Assembly: GCA_025980625.1 (NCBI GenBank)
Contig: JAICXG010000099.1
Coordinates: forward strand, 1-9,718
Origin: Chthoniobacterales bacterium
GTDB taxonomy: Bacteria > Verrucomicrobiota > Verrucomicrobiia > Chthoniobacterales > UBA10450
DNA: 9,718 nt
Reading direction: 5' to 3'
Positions 1 to 5,727 of the stretch are shown in pieces. Positions within the stretch are counted from its first letter, which is position 1. Each line of letters begins with the position of its first letter. The position numbers and the translations under genes are program-made. The notes beneath the pieces were generated by a model. It ran no database searches. It was not told the DNA's origin and worked only from the letters and a program-made list of their open reading frames with translations.

Positions 1-725
1 AGGTAAGTTGCATTCACCATCCCCTTGGCCCGCGCCTCCATCGTATGAGTGGTGATGCCATCTATAGTGACCTCGGCCGCATCGCCGGAAAAGGTTTCCC
101 AGCAAATCTCGCCCGGCGCGCCGCCGTCCAGGGTGTAGGCAACATCGGCTCCGAGCAATCGCAGATCGAGTTTGTCCACGCCCCGGCCGATCTCCTCATC
201 GGGCGTAAAGCAGACTCGAATCAGTCCGTGCTTTCGCTTTGTCTCCTGGAGTAACCTCTCGACCAGAGTCATGACAACCGCCACGCCCGACTTGTCGTCC
301 GAGCCGAGCAAGGTCGTGCCGCTGGCGGTAACGATATCTTTGCCTAAGGCCGTTCGAAGCTCCGGCGAAGTCTCGGGATCAAGAGTTAGCCCAGGGTTAT
401 CCGGGAACTTAATAACACTGCCATCGTACTTGCGATGAAGGATGGGCTTAACGTCCTTGCCGGAGCAATCCGGCGCCGTATCCACATGGGCGAAAAAGGC
501 CACGGTCGGCACGCGGGCTTTGCGCGTGTTAGCGGGTATGCTGGCCATGACATAACCGTGCTTTGTCATCTGCACGTCCGCCGCGCCGAGCTTACTCAGC
601 TCCTGCTTTAGCATCTCCAGCAGCACCAATTGACCGGGCGTGCTTGGAAACGAGTTACTGGTCTCGTCTGACTGCGTATCCACCTGCACGTAACGCAGGA
701 ATCGCGAGAGGAGGTTGTCGTTCAT
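1..725 (-). CDS. pepT: Peptidase T (tripeptide aminopeptidase), 3' end outside window
   Basis: This is a cytosolic M20B metallopeptidase that releases the N-terminal residue of tripeptides. The 241 visible residues start at ATG 725-723, which has a GGAG Shine-Dalgarno sequence 9 nt upstream. Family landmarks are in order. HVDTAP (about residues 81-86) supplies a metal His and Asp. GSDDKSG (about 144-150) supplies the bridging Asp. TPDEEIGRG (about 176-184) holds the catalytic Glu and a metal Glu. TLDGG (about 200-204) holds a further metal Asp. Near the visible end, the family's usual HPG-x-AKG-x-MVNA stretch reads THTMEARAKGMVNA. The His is kept, but Pro-Gly is replaced and about one residue is added. 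E. coli PepT is about 408 residues, so roughly 40% of the gene lies beyond position 1. No stop interrupts the visible part. The gene is divergent from the membrane protein at 1028. The identification is firm; the effect of the changed HPG motif is unknown. Confidence 0.93.
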   Translation of the reverse strand, partial: MNDNLLSRFLRYVQVDTQSDETSNSFPSTPGQLVLLEMLKQELSKLGAADVQMTKHGYVMASIPANTRKARVPTVAFFAHVDTAPDCSGKDVKPILHRKYDGSVIKFPDNPGLTLDPETSPELRTALGKDIVTASGTTLLGSDDKSGVAVVMTLVERLLQETKRKHGLIRVCFTPDEEIGRGVDKLDLRLLGADVAYTLDGGAPGEICWETFSGDAAEVTIDGITTHTMEARAKGMVNATY

Positions 726-1027
726 GGCCAGATTCTCCCCGCCGAGCGTGAACGCGCAACTTTTCTCCCGTGCGCGAGAGAGTGAATCGTGTCTGGACAT
801 CTCGACTTGCAAGCGCACAAGCGGACCGGTGATTCAGTTCGATCGCAGACTGCAAGCTTTTGACCGCTGTCCATCGCGCGATTTATGGTTGAGGTGTGCC
901 GAGGCAAAGGATTTCAGCATTCCGGTGGTTCGACGATATTGCGGAAACGAAATAGGCAGAAGGTTATTCGGCCATGCCCTCTGGATATTACTCGAAACAT
1001 CTGCGAGAATCTTAAGAGAGCAATAAC
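726..1027. other. Divergent intergenic region, pepT / membrane protein
   Basis: This is about 300 nt between two divergent genes. I find no convincing coding sequence, tRNA or long inverted repeat. Its visible content is the pepT ribosome binding site at the left end, a possible promoter facing right (860-889), and AAGAGAG just before the start at 1028. The short open frames on both strands here show no recognisable protein sequence. Confidence 0.5.
860..889 (+). promoter_or_regulatory. Candidate sigma70-type promoter for the 1028 gene
   Basis: A TTGACC hexamer (860-865; 5 of 6 to TTGACA) is followed after 18 nt by TATGGT (884-889; 4 of 6 to TATAAT). It lies about 140 nt upstream of the membrane protein start and faces it. 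The match is modest, and promoters in this lineage may not follow the E. coli consensus. Confidence 0.27.
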
Positions 1028-1591
1028 ATGTGTCTGATGAGAAACAGGAACGTTAGCTACATCGCGCTGGCGACAGCGTTCATCTTGCTGCTTCCTTTGA
1101 TTGCAATGCAGTTCACCAATGAGGTGAATTGGACGCTGTTTGATTTCGTTTTTGCCGGCACCCTTATCTTTACTACCGGCTTGCTCTTTGAAGTCGTCAG
1201 GAAAAGAACGGCCGGAAATCGTGAGTACCAAATCGCTACGGGATTGGCACTCGCCGCAGCCTTTCTCCTTGTTTGGATAAATGGCGCCGCAGGCATCATC
1301 GGCAGCGAGAGCAATCCGCTCAATCTCATGTATCTCGGTGTCATCGCCATCGCGATCATCGGCGCCCTCACCGCGCGCTTGCAGCCGCCTGGGATGGCCC
1401 GCACTCTCTTGGCGACGGCGATCGCCCAAGCTGTGGTTCCCATGATTGCGCTGGTCGCGCAGCCACAAGTCATGTTTGCAGAACCCGCGGGACTGATTGG
1501 CGTATTCGTGCTGAATTCTTTCTTCGTTATGCTGTTTGCCGGCTCGGCTTTGCTGTTTCGACGCGCAGGCGCCGCGGGCCTCATCGCTTGA
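1028..1591 (+). CDS. Conserved polytopic inner-membrane protein of unknown function
   Basis: The 187-residue protein is mostly hydrophobic, with five to six predicted membrane segments at about residues 9-29, 37-60, 69-92, 99-117, 125-146 and 155-178. Polar loops contain VRKRTAGNREYQ and NEVNW. It resembles a set of uncharacterised bacterial membrane proteins that share an AMQFTNEVNWTLFDF-like stretch after the first helix and LLVWINxAxGIIGSExNPxNLMY in the middle. I recognise these as a recurring hypothetical family but know no function for it. The ATG at 1028 is preferred because AAGAGAG lies about 8 nt upstream. An in-frame ATG at 1037 is a weaker alternative. The gene stands alone: pepT is divergent on the left, and about 320 nt separates it from the RRM gene on the right. 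No enzymatic motif is visible. Confidence 0.85.
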   Translation: MCLMRNRNVSYIALATAFILLLPLIAMQFTNEVNWTLFDFVFAGTLIFTTGLLFEVVRKRTAGNREYQIATGLALAAAFLLVWINGAAGIIGSESNPLNLMYLGVIAIAIIGALTARLQPPGMARTLLATAIAQAVVPMIALVAQPQVMFAEPAGLIGVFVLNSFFVMLFAGSALLFRRAGAAGLIA

Positions 1592-1912
1592 GGCAGTTTC
1601 AAAAATGACAAAGAGCGGAATCGCTCGCGTCGGCCGATGGGCCGGCTCCGGAATGTCGGTTTCCTCGGCTTCAACTCAGAAATGCTTCCAGTCGAGCGAC
1701 TGCGGCCACCGTCCTGGCGTTGAAGACGCGGAACGCAACGAAATGATTGTTTGTGTTTCGCGCGAACCAGCCGATAGTGCGCGCTTATTGGATTGCTCTG
1801 CTTAGATTCACTGCGCGGTAGATCGTCAGGTGAGCGTCGCTCATTGGTGGTTTGAAACCCGATTCCCGGGAACGGCTCTGTAGCTCGTCAGTTCTTCCAA
1901 TTTCAAAACACA
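1592..1912. other. Intergenic / probable 5' untranslated region of the RRM gene
   Basis: These 321 nt have no recognisable gene. They contain a GC hairpin at about 1629-1646 (GTCGGCC, loop GATG, GGCCGGC) without a following T-run. There are also two perfect 10-bp palindromes of form TTC-N4-GAA (TTCGCGCGAA at 1757-1766 and TTCCCGGGAA at 1863-1872), and a small hairpin TGAGC-GTC-GCTCA at 1831-1843. A long structured leader would be reasonable for an RRM (cold-shock-like) gene, but no known riboswitch is recognised. Confidence 0.4.
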
Positions 1913-2209
1913 ATGAAACTATACGTTGGTAATCTCTCCTTCGAGAGCACCGAGAACGATCTCCAGGATCTGTTCGAATCACATGGCACCGTCGACGAAG
2001 TCAATCTCATGATGGATCGGATGACGGGCAGGTCACGCGGTTTTGCCTTTGTCACGATGAATGACAACGCACAAGCCGAGGCGGCAAAGAATGCGCTCAA
2101 CGGTCGCGACCTCAATGGCCGTGCCCTGACCGTGAACGAAGCGCGCCCACGGGAAGAACGGCCGCGCCCGCAGGGTGCCAGGCAATCTTACGCGGGCGGT
2201 CGCCGGTAA
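1913..2209 (+). CDS. Single-RRM RNA-binding protein
   Basis: This is a small cytosolic RNA-binding protein of 98 residues, the usual size for bacterial RRM proteins (cyanobacterial Rbp type). The RRM fills residues 1-78. RNP2 is LYVGNL (3-8), and RNP1 is RSRGFAFVTM (40-49), with the aromatic residues that stack on RNA bases. The tail (about 79-98) is rich in Arg, Pro and Gly (PREERPRPQGARQSYAGGRR), typical of the unstructured basic ends in this family. The start at ATG 1913 matches the family, where RNP2 begins within a few residues of Met. There is no clear Shine-Dalgarno sequence; the leader just before the ATG is A-rich (CAAAACACA). infA lies 69 nt downstream across a stable hairpin, so the two probably share a transcript and a theme of RNA and translation control. 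Which RNAs it binds cannot be told from the sequence. Confidence 0.93.
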   Translation: MKLYVGNLSFESTENDLQDLFESHGTVDEVNLMMDRMTGRSRGFAFVTMNDNAQAEAAKNALNGRDLNGRALTVNEARPREERPRPQGARQSYAGGRR

Positions 2210-2215
2210 GAATGA

Positions 2216-2265
2216 TCAATTACCCAGCCGGCGCTCAACTCGGGCGCCGCGCTCTGGGTGATTGA
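2216..2265 (+). promoter_or_regulatory. Nested 50-nt hairpin between the RRM gene and infA
   Basis: The outer arms TCAATTACCCAG (2216-2227) and CTGGGTGATTGA (2254-2265) pair over 12 bp with one G-U. Inside them CGGCGC (2229-2234) pairs with GCGCCG (2244-2249) over a 9-nt loop. The structure begins 6 nt after the RRM stop codon and ends 13 nt before the infA ATG. No U-tract follows, so it is not a classical intrinsic terminator. A role as an mRNA 3'-end block, a processing site or an infA translation control element is inferred. Confidence 0.6.
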
Positions 2266-2278
2266 ACGATCCAGCACC

Positions 2279-2494
2279 ATGAACTCTGAAAAGACGCTCG
2301 GCCTCGAGGGAACGATCACAACGGTGCTGCCCGGAACGATGTTTCGGGTCGCCCTGGCAAATAATCATCTTGTGCTCGCGCACATTTCTGGAAAAATGCG
2401 AAAGCGTTTTATTCGCCTGACGGTCGGAGATCGAGTGAAGCTCGAGATGTCCCCCTACGATACGGACAAGGCGCGTATCGTGTATCGACTCTGA
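2279..2494 (+). CDS. infA: Translation initiation factor IF-1
   Basis: This is a 71-residue S1-like OB-fold protein that binds the 30S A site during initiation. Hallmarks are LEGTITTVLPGTMFRVAL (about 9-26), AHISGKMRKRFIRL (about 34-47) and MSPYDTDKARIVYRL at the C-terminus. These follow the E. coli protein (QGTVLETLPNTMFRVEL, AHISGKMRKNYIRI, LTPYDLSKGRIVFR) along its whole length. The start is ATG 2279. An in-frame GTG at 2258 lies inside the hairpin stem and would add seven non-family residues. No Shine-Dalgarno sequence precedes the ATG. The gene sits between an RRM protein and a zinc-ribbon protein rather than in a ribosomal-protein operon. A second infA copy elsewhere in the genome is therefore possible, but it cannot be judged here. 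Confidence 0.95.
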   Translation: MNSEKTLGLEGTITTVLPGTMFRVALANNHLVLAHISGKMRKRFIRLTVGDRVKLEMSPYDTDKARIVYRL

Positions 2495-2495
2495 C

Positions 2496-2732
2496 ATGGC
2501 GAGGCGTTTTTTCTTCAATCCACCGCGACGCGTGAAAAAGCCGGGCCCAAACCTGAAAAGGCTGCTCGTGCGCTGTCCAACCACGGCCAAGCTGAGCGAC
2601 ACCGGGCAAACAATCGCGGAGAAGCAATGGCTCACGGCTGAGGTAAAACAGCAAACCCTCACCTGTTCCCATTGCGGCGCAGTTCACACCTGGACAAAGG
2701 AAGACGTGATCCTGGGCAGAGCGAACGTGTAG
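2496..2732 (+). CDS. Small zinc-ribbon-like protein of unknown function
   Basis: This 78-residue protein begins with a basic stretch (about residues 3-25, rich in Arg, Lys and Pro). It then has RCPTT (Cys27) and, after a spacer of about 30 residues, CSHCGAVHTWTKED (Cys57, Cys60, His64). The layout of one Cys in a CPxT turn, then CxxC plus a His, resembles small uncharacterised zinc-ribbon proteins of other bacteria (CP-TG ... C-CG--H-WSKSDAWL). Three Cys and one His could bind a single Zn2+. The ATG lies 1 nt after the infA stop with no room for an independent ribosome site, which suggests translational coupling to IF-1. Together with the basic N-terminus, this hints at RNA or ribosome contact; that is inference only. 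No catalytic residues are recognisable. Confidence 0.82.
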   Translation: MARRFFFNPPRRVKKPGPNLKRLLVRCPTTAKLSDTGQTIAEKQWLTAEVKQQTLTCSHCGAVHTWTKEDVILGRANV

Positions 2733-2751
2733 CAGAACAACGTTTCGACAT

Positions 2752-2760
2752 TCGTTAGGC
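2752..2760 (+). repeat. Iterated 9-mer TCGTTAGGC, exact copy
   Basis: This copy is intergenic, 19 nt after the zinc-ribbon gene stop, so no coding constraint explains it. Confidence 0.85.
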
Positions 2761-2976
2761 GCGAATTTCCGCCTGCTGATCGGAAGGCCAGTCAGCATTT
2801 GAACCAGTCTGGAGAGCATCACCATTTATAACTCCAGCATCGGATCGACTAAGACTCCGATAATGGAGCCCGATAAGAATGGCGGACGGTATTCACCATT
2901 GGCCACGCAAGTGCTCCAGTTGTGATTCCTGGGACCGTCGCGATCTGCGCCGTGGCCGCACCGCTCCACTTTTGAG

Positions 2977-3003
2977 TTGTCAGCCGTCCGTTTTTTCTCT
3001 AAT
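2977..3003 (+). promoter_or_regulatory. Candidate promoter for the DUF2911 gene
   Basis: TTGTCA (2977-2982; 5 of 6) and TCTAAT (2998-3003; 5 of 6 to TATAAT) are separated by only 15 nt, shorter than the usual 17. A start near 3010 would leave a leader of about 10 nt before ATG 3019. This is plausible but weak. Confidence 0.3.
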
Positions 3004-3018
3004 CCCCTCGGATCGAAT

Positions 3019-4083
3019 ATGAACAAAATTCCTTGCGCATTTGCCACCTTCCTCGGCCTAGCTCTCATCGCACTCAGCGCCAGCGGCCAAACCGAGCTCG
3101 GGCTGCCCGACCGCAGCCAGGCCGCGATGGTCCAGCAACGACTCGGCGTCACCGATATCACCATTCGTTATCACCGCCCGCTCGTCGCCGGGCGCAAGAT
3201 CTGGGGCGCGCTCGTCCCTTACGATAAAGTCTGGCGCGCTGGGGCGAACCTTAATACCACTTTTGAAGTGAGTGACCCTGTTTCAATCGAGGGCAAGCCC
3301 CTGCCCGCCGGCATCTATGGCTTGCACATGATCCCCACGACTAATTCCTGGACGATCATCTTCTCCAAAGCAGCCGACTCCTGGGGCAGCTACAGTTACA
3401 ATCAGAGCGAGGACGCCCTCCGCGTCACAGTTAAGCCGCATGCGGGCGAAATGAAGGAGGCGCTCCAATATACCTTTGAGGATCTCAAACCGGACTCCGT
3501 CACCGCTACCCTGCGCTGGGAAAAAGTGGCCGTGCCGTTCCAGATTAGCGTTAATGACCAGGACACCGTTCTGCCCTACATCCGCCGTAAGATGCGCGGC
3601 TTCCAGCAATATTTCTGGGGACCGCCTAACGAGGCTGCCCAATATTGTCTCGAGAAAAAGATCGCCCTGCCCGAAGCACTCAAGTGGGCTGATCTCTCCA
3701 TCCAGGCGGAGGAACGTTTTGAGAACCTCGGCACGAAAGCCGACATTCTCAAAGCCATGGGCAAAACCGACGAAGCCGGCAAAGTCTGGCAACACGCCAT
3801 GGAGCTAGCCAAACCTGTCCAGCTCTACACTTATGCCCGCGGCCTCCAGGCACAGGAACGCGATGCCGAAGCGATGGAGATATTCAGGACAGTCGCCCAA
3901 CAAAGCCCTGACACCCTTTTCGGACACATGGCCAAGGCGCGGCTCAAGTCCCATGCCGCCGATTACAACGGCGCGGCCGAAGAAGTCAGGCAAGCCATTG
4001 CTGTCACTCCCGATGGCGCGCAGAAAGAAGCGCTTAAAGGCGTGCTCGACAAGCTCAACGCCAAACAAGACATCAACAAATAA
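3019..4083 (+). CDS. Secreted DUF2911 protein with C-terminal helical (TPR-like) repeats
   Basis: The 354-residue protein starts with a signal peptide: MNKIPCAF, then a hydrophobic core FLGLALIALSASG, with likely cleavage near residue 24, so it is exported. Residues about 25-165 match the DUF2911 pattern: IRYHRPLVAGRKIWGALVPY, VWRAGANLNTTFEV, IEGKPLPAGIYGLHMIP, and WTIIFSKAADSWGSYSY. DUF2911 has no established biochemical function and is common in environmental Bacteroidota, Acidobacteriota and Verrucomicrobiota. Residues about 190-350 are alpha-helical with TPR-like pairs (EALKWADLSIQAEE, ADILKAMGKTDEAGKVWQHA, YARGLQAQERDAEAMEIF), which suggests a binding scaffold. The ATG at 3019 is chosen because the signal peptide begins there; the longer TTG-started frame from 2977 would bury it. 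One copy of the iterated 9-mer lies in frame at 3624, encoding Pro-Asn-Glu. Confidence 0.88.
   Translation: MNKIPCAFATFLGLALIALSASGQTELGLPDRSQAAMVQQRLGVTDITIRYHRPLVAGRKIWGALVPYDKVWRAGANLNTTFEVSDPVSIEGKPLPAGIYGLHMIPTTNSWTIIFSKAADSWGSYSYNQSEDALRVTVKPHAGEMKEALQYTFEDLKPDSVTATLRWEKVAVPFQISVNDQDTVLPYIRRKMRGFQQYFWGPPNEAAQYCLEKKIALPEALKWADLSIQAEERFENLGTKADILKAMGKTDEAGKVWQHAMELAKPVQLYTYARGLQAQERDAEAMEIFRTVAQQSPDTLFGHMAKARLKSHAADYNGAAEEVRQAIAVTPDGAQKEALKGVLDKLNAKQDINK
3624..3632 (-). repeat. Iterated 9-mer, exact copy in the DUF2911 gene
   Basis: The plus strand reads GCCTAACGA. In the gene it is split as G CCT AAC GA and encodes Pro-Asn-Glu. Confidence 0.85.
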
Positions 4084-4180
4084 GGCCGCGCTGCGGTCGC
4101 TTTGCCTGGAGCGACGCTTGGATCAAGCGCACGGCGGTCGGCAAATCGTCGCCATCGAAGACCCGTTCGTCCCGAACGGG
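4084..4180 (+). other. Hairpin-rich 3' untranslated segment
   Basis: Three compact hairpins with 3-nt loops follow the DUF2911 stop directly. They are GGCCGC-GCT-GCGGTC (4084-4098), CGCTTG-GAT-CAAGCG (4115-4129) and CCCGTTCG-TCC-CGAACGGG (4162-4180; 8 perfect bp). An alternative pairing of GTCGCT (4096-4101) with AGCGAC (4110-4115) competes with the first two. No U-tract follows any stem. The segment could be the transcript's 3' end or a structured RNA; I cannot match it to a known family. Confidence 0.45.
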
Positions 4181-4281
4181 CGAATAAGCTACGTGAGACG
4201 CAGATCTTTAGCCGCAGTTACGCGATTCCGCACTACGCAGCCACTCGCACCGCCATTTCCGAATCGTAGGAAAAGATCGCT

Positions 4282-4398
4282 ATGAAACTAGCTACACGGA
4301 TTAAAGAAACGGCTGCTACTGGCTACATTCTGCTTTGGCTACTCGGTATCCCGATCCCGATTCTTTTCGTTATTTTCCTGCTTCGCGGCTGCACCTAA
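4282..4398 (+). CDS. 38-residue single-pass membrane peptide
   Basis: ATG 4282 opens a 38-codon frame ending at TAA 4396-4398, with AGGA about 10 nt upstream. The product has a short charged N-terminus (MKLATRIKETAATG). One membrane helix follows (YILLWLLGIPIP, then ILFVIFLL), and the protein ends RGCT. The double Ile-Pro in the middle of the helix and the terminal RGC resemble a family of small LLWLLGIPIP membrane peptides that I recall from environmental bacteria, of unknown function. Charge placement is ambiguous for topology. It lies downstream of the DUF2911 gene and converges with the TIR gene. It is too short for many gene callers. Support comes from the ribosome site, the coherent membrane sequence and the resemblance; homology is from memory and unverified. 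Confidence 0.7.
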   Translation: MKLATRIKETAATGYILLWLLGIPIPILFVIFLLRGCT

Positions 4399-4459
4399 GT
4401 ATCCAATAACCGAGAGCTTAAAAGAGCAGGCGAAGACGTGACCAGTATAGGGATCGCAT

Positions 4460-4484
4460 GGCAAGCCGTGCTACCGGCGTTGCC
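4460..4484. terminator. Hairpin between convergent genes (possible terminator)
   Basis: GGCAA-GCCG (4460-4468) pairs with CGGC-(G)-TTGCC (4475-4484), 9 bp with one bulged base and a 6-nt loop. It sits between the convergent stops of the small peptide (4398) and the TIR gene (4488). There is no T-run on either side, so a terminator role is inferred from position and structure only. Confidence 0.35.
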
Positions 4485-4485
4485 T

Positions 4486-4494
4486 GCCTAACGA
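4486..4494 (-). repeat. Iterated 9-mer, exact copy spanning the TIR stop codon
   Basis: The TIR gene reads T CGT TAG GC here, so the motif supplies the final Arg codon and the stop. Confidence 0.85.
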
Positions 4495-5651
4495 CCAAGG
4501 CTCGAAGCGCGCAGTCCTTTCACGCTGTTGATCCGCCAGCCAGAAGGATCAGCCGTCAGTTGGATCGGGCCGCGCCAGCGGATCCAGCCGAATTTCCGAT
4601 TCTTCTTATCGAAAGTGACTTCGACGCTCGCCACATCCCCGCGCGTCGAGACGCTGTGCGCGTTGACGAGGCGCAGCGTCTCCGTCGAGGCGAAGTTGCG
4701 GGTGTAGGTGACGAAGTTTTCGCGCGTCCGATACTCGGTCGATAACAACTCGTAAGCTTTGATCGTGTTGCGATCGCTGAGATAGCCGAAGTATCGCTTC
4801 ACCACATCGACTGGCGCGAGGCGCGCGATGTTTTGGGCGAGCGATGGCGGCGTTGTCTCAGGCTCGGGGGGTTCGTTCTCGGTTGCGGCCGGCTTTTCCT
4901 CGGTCGTAGGCCTATCTTCTGGAACCGGCGGCTCGGAAATCGGCGGTGCCGGAATCGGCGGCGTTGCCACCACGCTCGCAATCTGCCGAGCAGCAGCGGC
5001 GGCATCGGCCGGGCTGGGACTCGCCATTGCGGCAACCGTACTATTCTCCTTCGGCAACGCGTGTCGCACCGTCTGCACCGCAAAAATCACTCCCGCGACG
5101 GCAAGAAGAAGAAGCCCAATCCAAAGCAAGAGCGCGCCGCTCCCGACCGGGCGTGCCGACGGAGTAGCCGGGAGCGGCGGCGGCACGGCTGACGACACCG
5201 GCATCGCGGGAGGCGGAACTGCTCGCAACGGCGCTGCGGCATCGCTTTTCTCCACCACGCAGGCGGCGATGCGCTCGGCTGCATGATCGATCGAGGCCGA
5301 GCGCGGCTCGCCGATAACCGAAAGCCAATGCACGGTGGCGAGCAAGTAATCGAGGCTTTTCGACACGCTCGAGCCATCGAAGCGCACCGGCATGATATTG
5401 ATGCCTAACGACAGCGCCCGCTCCACCTCGCGCAGGACATGCGGCGAGACGTTTGAGTTCTCGGTGTAGACAAGGACGAAACAGCTCGCATTCTCGATCG
5501 CGGTCAGGATGGCTTCGGCATACGAGCCGCCCGGTGGCACGTCCCGCGGCGCAGTCCAGCATTTCACGCCCCGCTGCTCAAGCGCCGCCAGGATTTGCAT
5601 CGCGGCATCGGCGTCTCTGTGCGAATGGCTGATGAAGGCGTGCCCTGCCAT
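4488..5651 (-). CDS. TIR-domain membrane protein with extracytoplasmic NTF2-like domain
   Basis: The 387-residue protein has three parts. Residues about 3-112 are a TIR domain: HAFISHSHRDAD (box 1 region), CWTAPRDVPPGGSYAEAI (BB-loop region), FVLVYTENSNVSPHVLREVERAL, and INIMPVRF. Glu75 in SPHVLRE occupies the place of the catalytic Glu of NAD+-cleaving TIR domains. After a Pro/Ala linker, one membrane helix lies at about 173-195 (ALLLWIGLLLLAVAGVIFAV). A Pro/Glu-rich linker (about 196-280) leads to a C-terminal alpha/beta domain (about 281-387; DVVKRYFGYLSDRNTIKAYELL ... WIRWRGPIQL) with NTF2-like style. TIR should face the cytosol and the C-terminus the periplasm. The frame is open upstream, but ATG 5651 begins exactly at the TIR fold; no Shine-Dalgarno sequence is obvious. 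It follows the cyclase gene by 76 nt. NADase activity or adaptor function is inferred. The stop codon TAG lies inside a copy of the iterated 9-mer. Confidence 0.88.
   Translation of the reverse strand: MAGHAFISHSHRDADAAMQILAALEQRGVKCWTAPRDVPPGGSYAEAILTAIENASCFVLVYTENSNVSPHVLREVERALSLGINIMPVRFDGSSVSKSLDYLLATVHWLSVIGEPRSASIDHAAERIAACVVEKSDAAAPLRAVPPPAMPVSSAVPPPLPATPSARPVGSGALLLWIGLLLLAVAGVIFAVQTVRHALPKENSTVAAMASPSPADAAAAARQIASVVATPPIPAPPISEPPVPEDRPTTEEKPAATENEPPEPETTPPSLAQNIARLAPVDVVKRYFGYLSDRNTIKAYELLSTEYRTRENFVTYTRNFASTETLRLVNAHSVSTRGDVASVEVTFDKKNRKFGWIRWRGPIQLTADPSGWRINSVKGLRASSLGR
5403..5411 (-). repeat. Iterated 9-mer, exact copy in the TIR gene
   Basis: It is read as TCG TTA GGC (Ser81-Leu82-Gly83), giving a TTA leucine codon in a GC-rich gene. 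Confidence 0.85.
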
Positions 5652-5727
5652 CGTTTCAGATCGGGTTGAGTCGCCGCTGGTGCACGGGGGTGAGTCTGAA
5701 AAGTTCCGCTGCGTCTGTAAAGCCGGT

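Larger units (their letters stand above)
2733..3018. other. Intergenic region upstream of the DUF2911 gene
   Basis: These 286 nt have no supported gene. They hold one exact copy of the iterated 9-mer (2752-2760). A small hairpin at about 2838-2860 pairs ATCGGA with TCCGAT over an 11-nt loop. A T6 run lies at 2991-2996, just inside a possible promoter. The GCGGACGG at about 2882 and CCGTCCG at 2984-2990 are complementary but too far apart to form a convincing terminator. Confidence 0.4.

Noticed and set aside
726..1027. Possible tRNA or small RNA gene
   Set aside because: No cloverleaf, anticodon arm or CCA-like end could be found on either strand.
1629..1646. GC hairpin after the membrane protein gene as an intrinsic terminator
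   Set aside because: The stem is only 7 bp with a wobble and no T-run follows it.
914..1674. Long minus-strand open frames across the membrane protein gene
   Set aside because: They are antisense shadows with Arg/Ala/Ser-rich text and no family resemblance. The plus-strand protein is clearly membrane-type and coding.
4828..5286. Plus-strand open frame opposite the TIR gene with Gly/Ser-rich translation
   Set aside because: It mirrors the Pro/Ala-rich linkers of the TIR protein in antisense; no start signal or domain is present.
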